DNA of 5,166 nt from Candidatus Woesearchaeota archaeon (GTDB taxonomy: Archaea > Nanobdellota > Nanobdellia > Woesearchaeales > UBA11576). The notes under the pieces are model-generated. The model searched no databases, was not told the DNA's origin, and worked only from the letters and a program-made list of their open reading frames with translations. The stretch's first letter is position 1. Each line of letters opens with the position of its first letter. Location: contig JAHWIS010000134.1 of assembly GCA_019322385.1 (NCBI GenBank), forward strand, positions 1-5,166, read 5' to 3'. Positions 1 to 4,724 of the stretch are shown piece after piece. The position numbers and the translations under genes are program-made.

Positions 1-585
1 AGGGCTTGCAGTGTCTGCGACTAGCAAGTCTGATGTAGATGATCCTGCACCGAGTATGTCTACTCCTGCCGCTGTGTCCCACTTCTCGACATCCATGCCA
101 AAGTTGCTGAACAGAGTCAGCTCGTCAAGGCCTCTTGTGTTTGCAGGGTTGATTACCCATGGCTCGACAGTTCTCCATTTCGCGCCTCTTGCTATAAACT
201 CATAGCATCCTGCATCATCTGCCGGAGGCTCCTCACCGCCGCAGTCAGCAGGGCATTTCCTTGCATTCTCTCCTGCTTCGCAAACTCCATTGCCGCATGA
301 TGTGCCTGGCTTGCCATGTCCTTCAGCATAGTCAATGATGGCATAGCCCTCGACAAGCCTGCCATTGTGCATTGCAGATCCAAGAGAGAAAACTCCTGGT
401 GCTAACTGCACTGCATGCGCTGGTATAGATACTGTTGCGTGGCCATTCGAAGGGCCAACATCTGCTTGCTGTCTGTCCATCGGAGCATTGCCTGCAATTG
501 TTGCTGTGCCGAAACACCCAACAATCAGCAGAAATACAATCACCGCTATCGGTGAAAAAATATAGAACCTCTTACTCTTTTTCAT
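1..585 (-). CDS. Exported probable lipoprotein with Cys-rich NGVCE motif, C-terminus beyond window
   Basis: The frame is open from an ATG at 585 to the window edge, giving 195 residues with no stop, so the C-terminus is missing. Residues 1-6 are basic (MKKSKR). A hydrophobic stretch (about 7-23) ends in I-V-G-C with C24, which fits a lipobox, so the protein is probably exported and lipid-anchored; a plain N-terminal anchor is the alternative. Residues 97-115 read CGNGVCEAGENARKCPADC, a Cys-rich motif common in secreted proteins of DPANN archaea, probably held by disulfides or a metal. An acidic, proline-containing linker follows, and then an uncharacterised domain from about residue 127. Function is unknown. 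The start is supported by AGGTGA 5 nt upstream and by a TATA element giving a leader of roughly 30 nt. It lies downstream of the methyltransferase gene on the same strand but appears to have its own promoter. Confidence 0.85.
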   Translation of the reverse strand, partial: MKKSKRFYIFSPIAVIVFLLIVGCFGTATIAGNAPMDRQQADVGPSNGHATVSIPAHAVQLAPGVFSLGSAMHNGRLVEGYAIIDYAEGHGKPGTSCGNGVCEAGENARKCPADCGGEEPPADDAGCYEFIARGAKWRTVEPWVINPANTRGLDELTLFSNFGMDVEKWDTAAGVDILGAGSSTSDLLVADTASP

Positions 586-590
586 TAAAA

Positions 591-596
591 TCACCT
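591..596 (-). promoter_or_regulatory. Shine-Dalgarno site of the lipoprotein gene
   Basis: AGGTGA on the minus strand lies 5 nt before the ATG at 585. It is close to the archaeal GGAGGTGA consensus and fixes that start codon. Confidence 0.75.
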
Positions 597-639
597 GTTT
601 AGAGATATTATAAGATTTAACTGGTGGTCATGTTATATT

Positions 640-656
640 CTATTTAAAGTTTGCTG
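640..656 (-). promoter_or_regulatory. BRE/TATA promoter of the lipoprotein gene
   Basis: On the minus strand CAGCAAAC (656-649) precedes TTTAAATAG (648-640), a purine-rich BRE followed by a TATA box. A start site about 26 nt downstream of the box centre falls near 617-619, leaving a leader of about 32 nt that contains the Shine-Dalgarno site. A second weaker A/T-rich element occurs near 610-620. Confidence 0.55.
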
Positions 657-687
657 TGAGAAGGATGACTCAGGCGCCCAATCCAGC

Positions 688-1497
688 TCATATGCTATCA
701 GATTTGCTGCAGGTAACTATCAGGTTGTGGAATTTCCCATTTAGACTGTGAGCAAACAAATCTATCTCAGGATTGACATCCACCTGCACAGACTTGTCTA
801 TTGACAGTCCGCACTCTTTCAGCCATGTTTCGGCATGGTTGTTATCTTCCCAAGCTATGTGGTGGGCAGGAACCTTTGGTCCTATAGGTAATGATAAGAT
901 GAACTTTGCATTTGAAGGGGCCAATCCAACAGTTTTCTTAAGGTAAGCAGTTGGATCTTTTGTGTGCTCTATCGAATCCTGGAAAAGATACGCATCAAAC
1001 TCCCCTACAAATTCATTGGAATCCATATCTGACTTCTTGAAGCTTATCACATCTCTCCAAGACTTGTTAATAAAGTCCAGCAATACCTCGCTGAACTTGA
1101 ATGCTGAATCATACATGTCAACAAGTGTCAATCTTATCTTATTCTCTTTCAACACTTTATTTATAACATATTTTGTCGGCACTCCAAATCCTATATCAAC
1201 AGCAGTCTTTATGTCAAGACCTTCCAACATATCAAGCACTGCATCCTGCCTGTCCTGATGCCAGCTTCCCTTCAGGAGGTTATGTACATGCAGAACAACG
1301 CGCATAGCAGTCGATTCATATACCTCATTCTCATATGCATAAACATCCATGTTATAATCAACAAAAGCCTGAACAACCTCTTTTTCAGACAGATCCAGCT
1401 TCTTGAGAATATGCTCAAATTCCTGCTTGTGGTCTGGATAATTCAGCACAGATTCAGCAAAACTTATGAGTTTGGATTCTTTCAATTCAGGTTCCAT
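688..1497 (-). CDS. Class I SAM-dependent methyltransferase, substrate unknown
   Basis: This 269-residue soluble protein has an N-terminal helical region (about 1-95) and a Rossmann-type methyltransferase domain. Motif I is VDIGFG at 100-105, the glycine-rich SAM loop. Acidic D127 in LTLVD sits at the end of strand beta-2, where it would bind the SAM ribose. The segment FDAYLFQDSIEH (167-178) matches the motif IV region of Methyltransf_11/23 proteins, and FILSLPIG (199-206) is the following strand. The residues after motif IV are not diagnostic, so the substrate (protein, RNA or small molecule) cannot be named. The ATG at 1497 is the first in frame, but no convincing Shine-Dalgarno or TATA box precedes it; the upstream DNA is the GC-rich tRNA block ending 13-14 nt earlier. 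Transcription may come from the tRNA promoter. A Trm112-like activator gene lies upstream on the same strand. Confidence 0.85.
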   Translation of the reverse strand: MEPELKESKLISFAESVLNYPDHKQEFEHILKKLDLSEKEVVQAFVDYNMDVYAYENEVYESTAMRVVLHVHNLLKGSWHQDRQDAVLDMLEGLDIKTAVDIGFGVPTKYVINKVLKENKIRLTLVDMYDSAFKFSEVLLDFINKSWRDVISFKKSDMDSNEFVGEFDAYLFQDSIEHTKDPTAYLKKTVGLAPSNAKFILSLPIGPKVPAHHIAWEDNNHAETWLKECGLSIDKSVQVDVNPEIDLFAHSLNGKFHNLIVTCSKSDSI

Positions 1498-1509
1498 TTT
1501 AAGATAAGA

Positions 1510-1586
1510 ACGCCGGCGCCCAGACGCGCTTTCCCCATAGGCGCTGGCCCGTCCGCCGGCTACGCTTCGCTACGCCGGCGCCCGGA
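1510..1586 (-). repeat. Direct repeat of the tRNA 3' end
   Basis: The 15-nt tRNA 3' segment from T60 through G73 plus one base (1586-1572) recurs at 1524-1510 with one mismatch (C62 to T), offset by 62 nt. Similarity extends weakly further upstream, since both copies are preceded by a GAAAG. The outer copy ends 13 nt before the methyltransferase start codon. Confidence 0.75.
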
Positions 1587-1696
1587 CTTTCAAGCAAAGC
1601 TTGAGCATCAAAGCTCCGCTTTGATATTTGAACCGGGATATCCTTGCGGAAACTGGTTTTCAAGACCAGCGCAATACCAGGTTATGCGACGCCGGC
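1573..1696 (-). tRNA. tRNA-Ser (anticodon UGA) interrupted in the T-loop
   Basis: Read on the minus strand, the gene gives a complete class II cloverleaf once a 40-nt insert is removed (84 nt mature). The acceptor stem GCCGGCG (1696-1690) pairs perfectly with CGCCGGC (1580-1574), with discriminator G73 at 1573 and no encoded CCA. The D-arm is GCA/TGC with A14, G18, G19 and A21 in place. The anticodon arm is CTGGT / CTTGAAA / ACCAG, with U33 and anticodon UGA, which reads UCA serine codons. The variable arm is long (TCC-GCAA-GGA), as expected for tRNA-Ser. The T-arm is CCCGG-TTCAAA, then the insert, then T-CCGGG. Position 9 is C, which is slightly unusual. A TATA element lies well upstream, near 1783. 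Standard finders may score the gene poorly because of the insert. Confidence 0.85.
1587..1626 (-). other. Predicted non-canonical tRNA intron at position 59/60
   Basis: These 40 nt separate A59 from T60 of tRNA-Ser(UGA). The junction folds as a canonical bulge-helix-bulge. The outer helix is the T-stem CCCGG/CCGGG. The central 4-bp helix is TTCA (54-57) with TGAA (intron nt 35-38). The 5' bulge is AA|T and the 3' bulge is AG|T. The inner helix pairs intron nt 4-9 (CAAAGC) with nt 27-32 (GCTTTG), after one A-T pair and one mismatch. Cutting each bulge after its second base restores the consensus T-loop TTCAAAT. Archaeal splicing endonuclease and ligase would be the processing enzymes. A competing fold of two local hairpins exists, so the structure should be tested. 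Confidence 0.75.
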
Positions 1697-1753
1697 AAGG
1701 CACGCAGACGGCGGCGCGACCAAAGCCGTAGGCTTTGAGTATGCGACACCGGC
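1683..1753 (-). repeat. Direct repeat of the tRNA 5' end
   Basis: GCCGGTGTCGCATA (1753-1740) and GCCGGCGTCGCATA (1696-1683) are 14-nt copies with one mismatch, offset by 57 nt. The inner copy is positions 1-14 of the tRNA. The outer copy could still pair with the 3' acceptor strand through one G-U. The predicted start site of the nearby TATA box falls next to the outer copy. Confidence 0.75.
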
Positions 1754-1778
1754 ATAGGAGAACGTGGGTAGGATTTCT

Positions 1779-1794
1779 GTTTAAAAAGTTATCC
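1779..1794 (-). promoter_or_regulatory. Candidate promoter of the tRNA-Ser region
   Basis: Minus-strand GGATAAC followed by TTTTTAAAC (1787-1779) resembles a BRE and TATA box. The expected start site is near 1757, a few bases before the outer copy of the tRNA 5' end (1753) and about 60 nt before the complete tRNA. It may also drive the methyltransferase gene, which has no visible promoter of its own. Confidence 0.5.
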
Positions 1795-1814
1795 TTTGGG
1801 TGATGGGGATAAAA

Positions 1815-1979
1815 TCAGTCTTTCGGAGGCAATATAATAGGTATACCGTCCTCTATGGGGTATTTGGTCTTGCATTGGGTGCATTGGACGTGTTTCCTGT
1901 CTTCTGCGTATTTAAGGCTGCCTTTGCATACAGGACAGGCCATAGAATCAAGCAATTCTTTAGGGATTTCGTTTTCCAT
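1815..1979 (-). CDS. Trm112-like zinc-ribbon protein (YcaR/UPF0434 type)
   Basis: This 54-residue protein is short enough to be missed by automatic gene calling. It begins MENEIPKELLDSMACPVCKG and contains two CxxC pairs, C15/C18 and C33/C36, expected to bind one zinc. It continues to YPIEDGIPIILP (40-51), the C-terminal signature of Trm112 and the bacterial YcaR family; length and order match that family well. In yeast and archaea Trm112 is a small partner that binds and activates several SAM-dependent methyltransferases acting on tRNA, rRNA and release factor. The single-domain form here is close to the minimal fold. GGAGG lies 10 nt before the ATG, and a TATA-like element lies further upstream. 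A methyltransferase gene follows on the same strand beyond the tRNA, so a partnership is plausible but inferred. Confidence 0.85.
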   Translation of the reverse strand: MENEIPKELLDSMACPVCKGSLKYAEDRKHVQCTQCKTKYPIEDGIPIILPPKD

Positions 1980-1989
1980 GGTTATTTGG

Positions 1990-1994
1990 CCTCC
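1990..1994 (-). promoter_or_regulatory. Shine-Dalgarno site of the Trm112-like gene
   Basis: GGAGG on the minus strand lies 10 nt before the ATG at 1979. The spacing is slightly long but supports this start. Confidence 0.5.
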
Positions 1995-2007
1995 ATTCTG
2001 GCGATGG

Positions 2008-2021
2008 GAAAAATTTATAAA
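2008..2021. promoter_or_regulatory. TATA element usable in both directions between Trm112-like gene and tfb
   Basis: GGAAAAATTTATAAA contains a near-palindromic TATA core. On the plus strand the purine-rich GGGAAAA makes a good BRE for transcription toward tfb. On the minus strand TTTATAAAT (2021-2013) would start transcription near 1990, giving only a very short leader for the Trm112-like gene. The direction of use cannot be settled from sequence. Confidence 0.45.
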
Positions 2022-2034
2022 GCTTCCTCAAAAC

Positions 2035-2050
2035 CGAAAGATTTAAATAC
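2035..2050 (+). promoter_or_regulatory. BRE/TATA promoter of tfb
   Basis: CGAAAG (2035-2040) directly followed by ATTTAAATAC (2041-2050) is a near-ideal archaeal BRE and TATA box. The expected start site is near 2072, giving a leader of about 130 nt. Further A/T-rich TATA-like elements at 2066-2074 and 2110-2118 could give shorter leaders. Confidence 0.65.
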
Positions 2051-2128
2051 ATGTCAATATTACGATTATATAAATCTATTGTAGTAACTTAGATATTCAA
2101 ATATTATTCATTTAAATTTTTTTCGCAA

Positions 2129-2182
2129 AAGTTGGGGTGGTAGCTGATAAAGCAAGGCAAAATAGCCTAACCAGTGCAACTT
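2129..2182 (+). other. Possible structured tfb leader RNA
   Basis: AAGTTG (2129-2134) is complementary to CAACTT (2177-2182). Inside, AGGC (2155-2158) pairs with GCCT (2165-2168) around an AAAATA loop, and GTTGGG (2131-2136) can alternatively pair with CCTAAC (2166-2171). The element ends 5 nt before the start of the Shine-Dalgarno stretch. The helices are short, so this is only a candidate regulatory fold; it matches no riboswitch class that I recognise. Confidence 0.25.
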
Positions 2183-2187
2183 AGCTA

Positions 2188-2195
2188 AAGGTGGA
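2188..2195 (+). promoter_or_regulatory. Shine-Dalgarno site of tfb
   Basis: AAGGTGGA ends 5 nt before the ATG at 2201. It decides that start over any upstream alternative. Confidence 0.7.
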
Positions 2196-2200
2196 TTATC

Positions 2201-3133
2201 ATGGCTCAAGAATTCATAAAGAAATGTCCGGAATGCGGAGGAATCAATCTCTTTGTCAACAAGGAGAAAGGCGAAGTGATCTGTAAGGATTGCGGCCTTG
2301 TTGTTGAGGACAAGATGGTGGATTTCACGCAGGAATGGAGGGATTTCGATAGTGAGGTCTCTGAGAGCAAGAGAAGGACAGGCGCGCCAATGACCTATAC
2401 ACAGTATGACCAGGGTCTTGGCACAGAAGTCGGCCAGAAGGCAGACCTCTACAAGCTCGGTTCAAAGGACAAGAACAAGTTCTTCAGGCTCAGGAAATGG
2501 CAATATAGGATCTCGACAGCTATCGAAAGGAACCTCAAGCTAGCTCTTGCTGAACTCAAGAGGGTAAGCTCATACCTTAAATTACCTAAATCTGTTGAAG
2601 AGGAAGCTGCAAGGATATACACGCTTGCAGTGCAGAGAGGGCTTGTCCGTGGAAGGAGCATGGAATCTGTAGTCGCTGGTTCTTTGTATGCTGCATGCAG
2701 AAGGCATGAAGTGCCAAGGACACTTGACGAGCTTTCAGAAGCATCTGGCATCGAGAAGAAAGAAGTCGGAAGGACCTACAGGTTTGTCACAAGAGAGCTT
2801 GGAATCACAATACTTCCTTCAAACCCTGCAGACTATATCGCAAGGTTCTCATCTTCGCTCAGATTGAGCGCAGAGACACAGTCAAAGGCAGTCGAGATAC
2901 TTGAGAAGGCCCAGAAGGCAGAACTTACCTCTGGAAGAGGCCCGACAGGCATCGCAGCTGCTGCATTGTATGTTTCTGCACTGATACATGGCGAGAAGAG
3001 GACACAGAGAGAGGTCGCAGATGTAGCAGGAGTGACAGAGGTCACGATAAGGAACAGGTACAAGGAACTCCTTGACAAGCTTGATCTAGAGAAAGACATC
3101 AAGAAGACCAAGAAGAAAAAGAAGAAGGAGTAA
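2201..3133 (+). CDS. tfb: Transcription initiation factor B (TFB, archaeal TFIIB)
   Basis: TFB bridges TBP bound to the TATA box and RNA polymerase, reads the BRE, and helps open the promoter. All family parts are present in 310 residues, the usual length. The N-terminal zinc ribbon has C9, C12, C28 and C31. The B-reader/linker includes EWRDFD (45-50), RRTGAPMTYT (58-67) and DQGLGTEV (70-77). Two cyclin repeats lie at about 106-202 and 208-295. The second repeat contains the helix-turn-helix TQREVADVAGVTEVTIRNRY (268-287), which contacts the BRE. The C-terminus is a lysine-rich tail, KKTKKKKKKE. The gene has a strong BRE/TATA promoter, a good Shine-Dalgarno site and a following T-tract, and stands alone. 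It looks fully functional; whether other TFB paralogues exist in the genome cannot be seen. Confidence 0.97.
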   Translation: MAQEFIKKCPECGGINLFVNKEKGEVICKDCGLVVEDKMVDFTQEWRDFDSEVSESKRRTGAPMTYTQYDQGLGTEVGQKADLYKLGSKDKNKFFRLRKWQYRISTAIERNLKLALAELKRVSSYLKLPKSVEEEAARIYTLAVQRGLVRGRSMESVVAGSLYAACRRHEVPRTLDELSEASGIEKKEVGRTYRFVTRELGITILPSNPADYIARFSSSLRLSAETQSKAVEILEKAQKAELTSGRGPTGIAAAALYVSALIHGEKRTQREVADVAGVTEVTIRNRYKELLDKLDLEKDIKKTKKKKKKE

Positions 3134-3134
3134 A

Positions 3135-3148
3135 TCTTTTTTATTTTC
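3135..3148 (+). terminator. T-tract terminator after tfb
   Basis: TCTTTTTTATTTTC begins 2 nt after the tfb stop codon. Archaeal polymerase terminates on such U-rich stretches without needing a hairpin. Confidence 0.65.
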
Positions 3149-3182
3149 AATAGTTATTTCTTAAAAAGTCTTGACCTTAAAA

Positions 3183-3196
3183 GGCACTATAAAAAC
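3183..3196 (+). promoter_or_regulatory. Candidate promoter of the kinase-like gene
   Basis: CTATAAAAA (3187-3195) after a purine-rich stretch resembles a TATA box. The expected start site is near 3217. That lies downstream of the TTG at 3209 and argues against translation from it, and would give a leader of about 90 nt for the ATG at 3305. The rest of the tfb-to-3305 gap shows nothing else I can name. Confidence 0.45.
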
Positions 3197-3304
3197 ATTT
3201 ATTAACCATTGGTGACTAATAATATACATGTTAATACGGCGTGTGGGGTAGACTACTGTTCTTTCAGTGATATCGGGCTATCTCTAGGTTTTTTGCGTGA
3301 TAAC

Positions 3305-4432
3305 ATGGAAGAAGACCAGAAAACCTGGCTGGAAAAGGATTACAACCTAGCATCAGCAATAGACAAGCAGATGACTATAAATCTGCTTTCTAAGAAAGCT
3401 CTTGAAGTTATAGAGAAGAATATAGAAGAGCTGACAGTTCTACTGAGCCATGTTAGATTATATGAGATTAAAAAACATAATGAGACTGAGGAAAATAGCA
3501 ACAATTATCTCATAAGCAAGGGCGTGGTGAAAGACGCCTTCTCAAGGGCAGAGATGCTTTACAAGATAATATTAGGGTTGAAGGACCTTTATGGAAAACC
3601 ATACAAAGACAAGAGCAAACCAAGGTGCGAAGGCAGCGGCCTATTTTCCCCTCTCGAACTTCTTGTGAAGATCGCTGAAAGGCCAGCGCCTTATGACGTC
3701 GGCAAGGCAGCGAAGGATAAACCAAGGAAAGACTTCAACAAGCTCAGGATAGAGAACAATGTGTACGATGCTGTATTCCACAAGTTTGTCTCACCTGTCA
3801 GCAACATATACTACAGCGCCCACAATATGTACGGCTCAAGGGAGACAGACAGTAATCTTGAGATAGACGCCAACACATTCAATGATTTCGCAACACTTGT
3901 GCATGAACTAGAGCACAGGGTCAATGGCAGCAGGGTCCTGCTGCCGAAAGAAGAAACGCACAGAAAAGGTATAATACCCCTTACAACCATGATATTGTCA
4001 GTCGCGAGGATAACAGAGCTGCATTATGAGCACATCCAGCTGAAGAACTTCAAGAAGCCGCTGATACAGCTACATGTAGACGAAATACCTGAGGATGTCA
4101 TCATCATGGGAAATGATTTCGAGATAATGCAGGCACTGCTGACTATCCTGATGGACAAGACGCATGTGCTGAGCGGGACACCAGATCCTAAAGTGAGAAT
4201 AGGATTCAGCGGGCAGAAAGGATTTGTCAAGATCGATATTTCAGACAATGGTCCCAGTATACCCTATGAAAAAGAGGACATGATATTCGAGAATGCAGCG
4301 AAAGAGATGCCGACAAAAAGGAAGGTCTGCGACATATCAGTGGCGCGATCCTACATAGAGAGGAACCGTGGCGAAATACACGCAAAGAACAGCGAAGGGG
4401 TGAGTTTTGATATCACCCTGCCAGCATCATAG
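3305..4432 (+). CDS. Histidine-kinase-like protein with degenerate ATPase domain
   Basis: This is a soluble 375-residue protein with no membrane segment. A charged helical N-terminal region (about 1-100) is of unknown role. Residues 157-174 (AVFHKFVSPVSNIYY...) resemble the histidine-kinase H-box, with H159 as the candidate phospho-acceptor but K in place of the usual E/D. The C-terminal domain (about 255-373) resembles HATPase_c. The N-box region (281-287, ILMDKTH) lacks the magnesium-binding Asn. The G1 box is kept as DNGPSIP (314-320). The G2 box has become VCDI (341-344) instead of GLGL, followed by SYIERNRGEIH. ATP binding or turnover is therefore doubtful, and the protein may be a pseudokinase or scaffold. 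No response regulator adjoins it. The frame stays open back to TTG at 3209, but those 32 codons use GGG, CGT and TTG unlike the rest, so the ATG at 3305 is preferred. The 3' end overlaps the alkyltransferase gene by 6 bp. Confidence 0.75.
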   Translation: MEEDQKTWLEKDYNLASAIDKQMTINLLSKKALEVIEKNIEELTVLLSHVRLYEIKKHNETEENSNNYLISKGVVKDAFSRAEMLYKIILGLKDLYGKPYKDKSKPRCEGSGLFSPLELLVKIAERPAPYDVGKAAKDKPRKDFNKLRIENNVYDAVFHKFVSPVSNIYYSAHNMYGSRETDSNLEIDANTFNDFATLVHELEHRVNGSRVLLPKEETHRKGIIPLTTMILSVARITELHYEHIQLKNFKKPLIQLHVDEIPEDVIIMGNDFEIMQALLTILMDKTHVLSGTPDPKVRIGFSGQKGFVKIDISDNGPSIPYEKEDMIFENAAKEMPTKRKVCDISVARSYIERNRGEIHAKNSEGVSFDITLPAS

Positions 4433-4720
4433 TTTGAACAGATATCGCTTGAGATCTATCTTATTGTTTCTTATTTCAATACCTTCTTTCCTGAGAATCG
4501 CAATCTTCTTTTTAGATCCTGAGGCGAATCCGCCCACTTTCCCGTCGGAATTGATGACGCGATGGCAAGGTACAATCGGTGCGTGAGGATTCTTATTTAG
4601 GGCGTTGCCTACAGCGCGGTATGCTTTTGTGTTGAGAGACTTTGCAATTTCTTTGTATGTAGAAATCTTTCCTTTAGGAATCCGCTTACATACCTTCCAG
4701 ACACGCTGGTTGAAGTCCAT
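4427..4720 (-). CDS. ogt: Minimal O6-alkylguanine-DNA alkyltransferase (MGMT/Ogt catalytic domain)
   Basis: This suicide repair protein would transfer an alkyl group from O6-alkylguanine in DNA to its own cysteine. At 97 residues it is only the C-terminal DNA-binding and catalytic domain of the family, without the N-terminal domain found in Ada, Ogt or human MGMT. The active site PCHRV (51-55) has C52 and H53. By alignment with human MGMT, R35 matches the arginine finger R128, Y22 matches Y114, N44 matches N137 and E79 matches E172, so the full catalytic set is present. The cysteine separates it from alkyltransferase-like (ATL) proteins, which are of similar length but have lost it. It starts 4 nt after the kinase stop codon on the same strand, with only a weak Shine-Dalgarno (GAAGTGA), suggesting translation-coupled expression. 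Confidence 0.93.
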   Translation of the reverse strand: MDFNQRVWKVCKRIPKGKISTYKEIAKSLNTKAYRAVGNALNKNPHAPIVPCHRVINSDGKVGGFASGSKKKIAILRKEGIEIRNNKIDLKRYLFKL

Positions 4721-4724
4721 GATC

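Larger units (their letters stand above)
1510..1757 (-). repeat. GC-rich block of nested repeats and hairpins around the tRNA gene
   Basis: This block is much richer in G and C than its A/T-rich flanks and is built on GCCGGC-type sequences. It holds the tRNA-Ser gene, near-copies of the tRNA's own ends outside it, and several short hairpins: CAAAGCC/GGCTTTG at 1721-1737, ATCAAAGC/GCTTTGAT at 1607-1625, TCAAGC/GCTTGA at 1590-1604, and a GCCGGC pair at 1555-1560 and 1574-1579 enclosing a GCGTAGC direct repeat. I see no protein gene in it. The hairpins resemble small dispersed palindromic repeats, which only a genome-wide comparison can establish. Confidence 0.6.

Noticed and set aside
1525..1626. 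A longer 102-nt intron ending at the outer 3' copy.
   Set aside because: The outer copy is not preceded by TGAA at the required distance, so the central BHB helix cannot form; the 40-nt version fits exactly.
1651..1669. On the plus strand the same hairpin shows a UCA anticodon, which would suggest tRNA-Sec.
   Set aside because: The minus strand gives the full cloverleaf with correct D-loop, long variable arm, TTCAAAT T-loop and G73; the plus strand does not place these conserved bases.
1258..1731. Plus-strand open frame across the methyltransferase start and the GC-rich block.
   Set aside because: It reads antisense to a clear methyltransferase and a tRNA; its composition reflects the repeat DNA.
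1683..1753. A second intron in the D-arm, using the outer 5' copy as the true tRNA start.
   Set aside because: Splicing out 57 nt between the direct repeats would work in sequence, but I found no bulge-helix-bulge at any junction within the repeat. It is kept only as a duplication.
1510..1757. A CRISPR array or IS element in the repeat-rich block.
   Set aside because: There are only two copies of each repeat with unequal offsets, no regular spacers, and no transposase or terminal inverted repeats.
1800..2084. Plus-strand open frame over the Trm112-like gene.
   Set aside because: The opposite strand encodes a recognisable zinc ribbon with two CxxC pairs and a ribosome site.
2121..2200. A tRNA or C/D box guide RNA before tfb.
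   Set aside because: There is no T-loop consensus, no anticodon arm and no proper RUGAUGA/CUGA box pair.
3209..3304. TTG at 3209 or GTG at 3212 as the start of the kinase-like gene.
   Set aside because: There is no ribosome site, the predicted transcription start is near 3217, and codon use differs from the rest of the gene. A leaderless GTG start at 3212 is not fully excluded.
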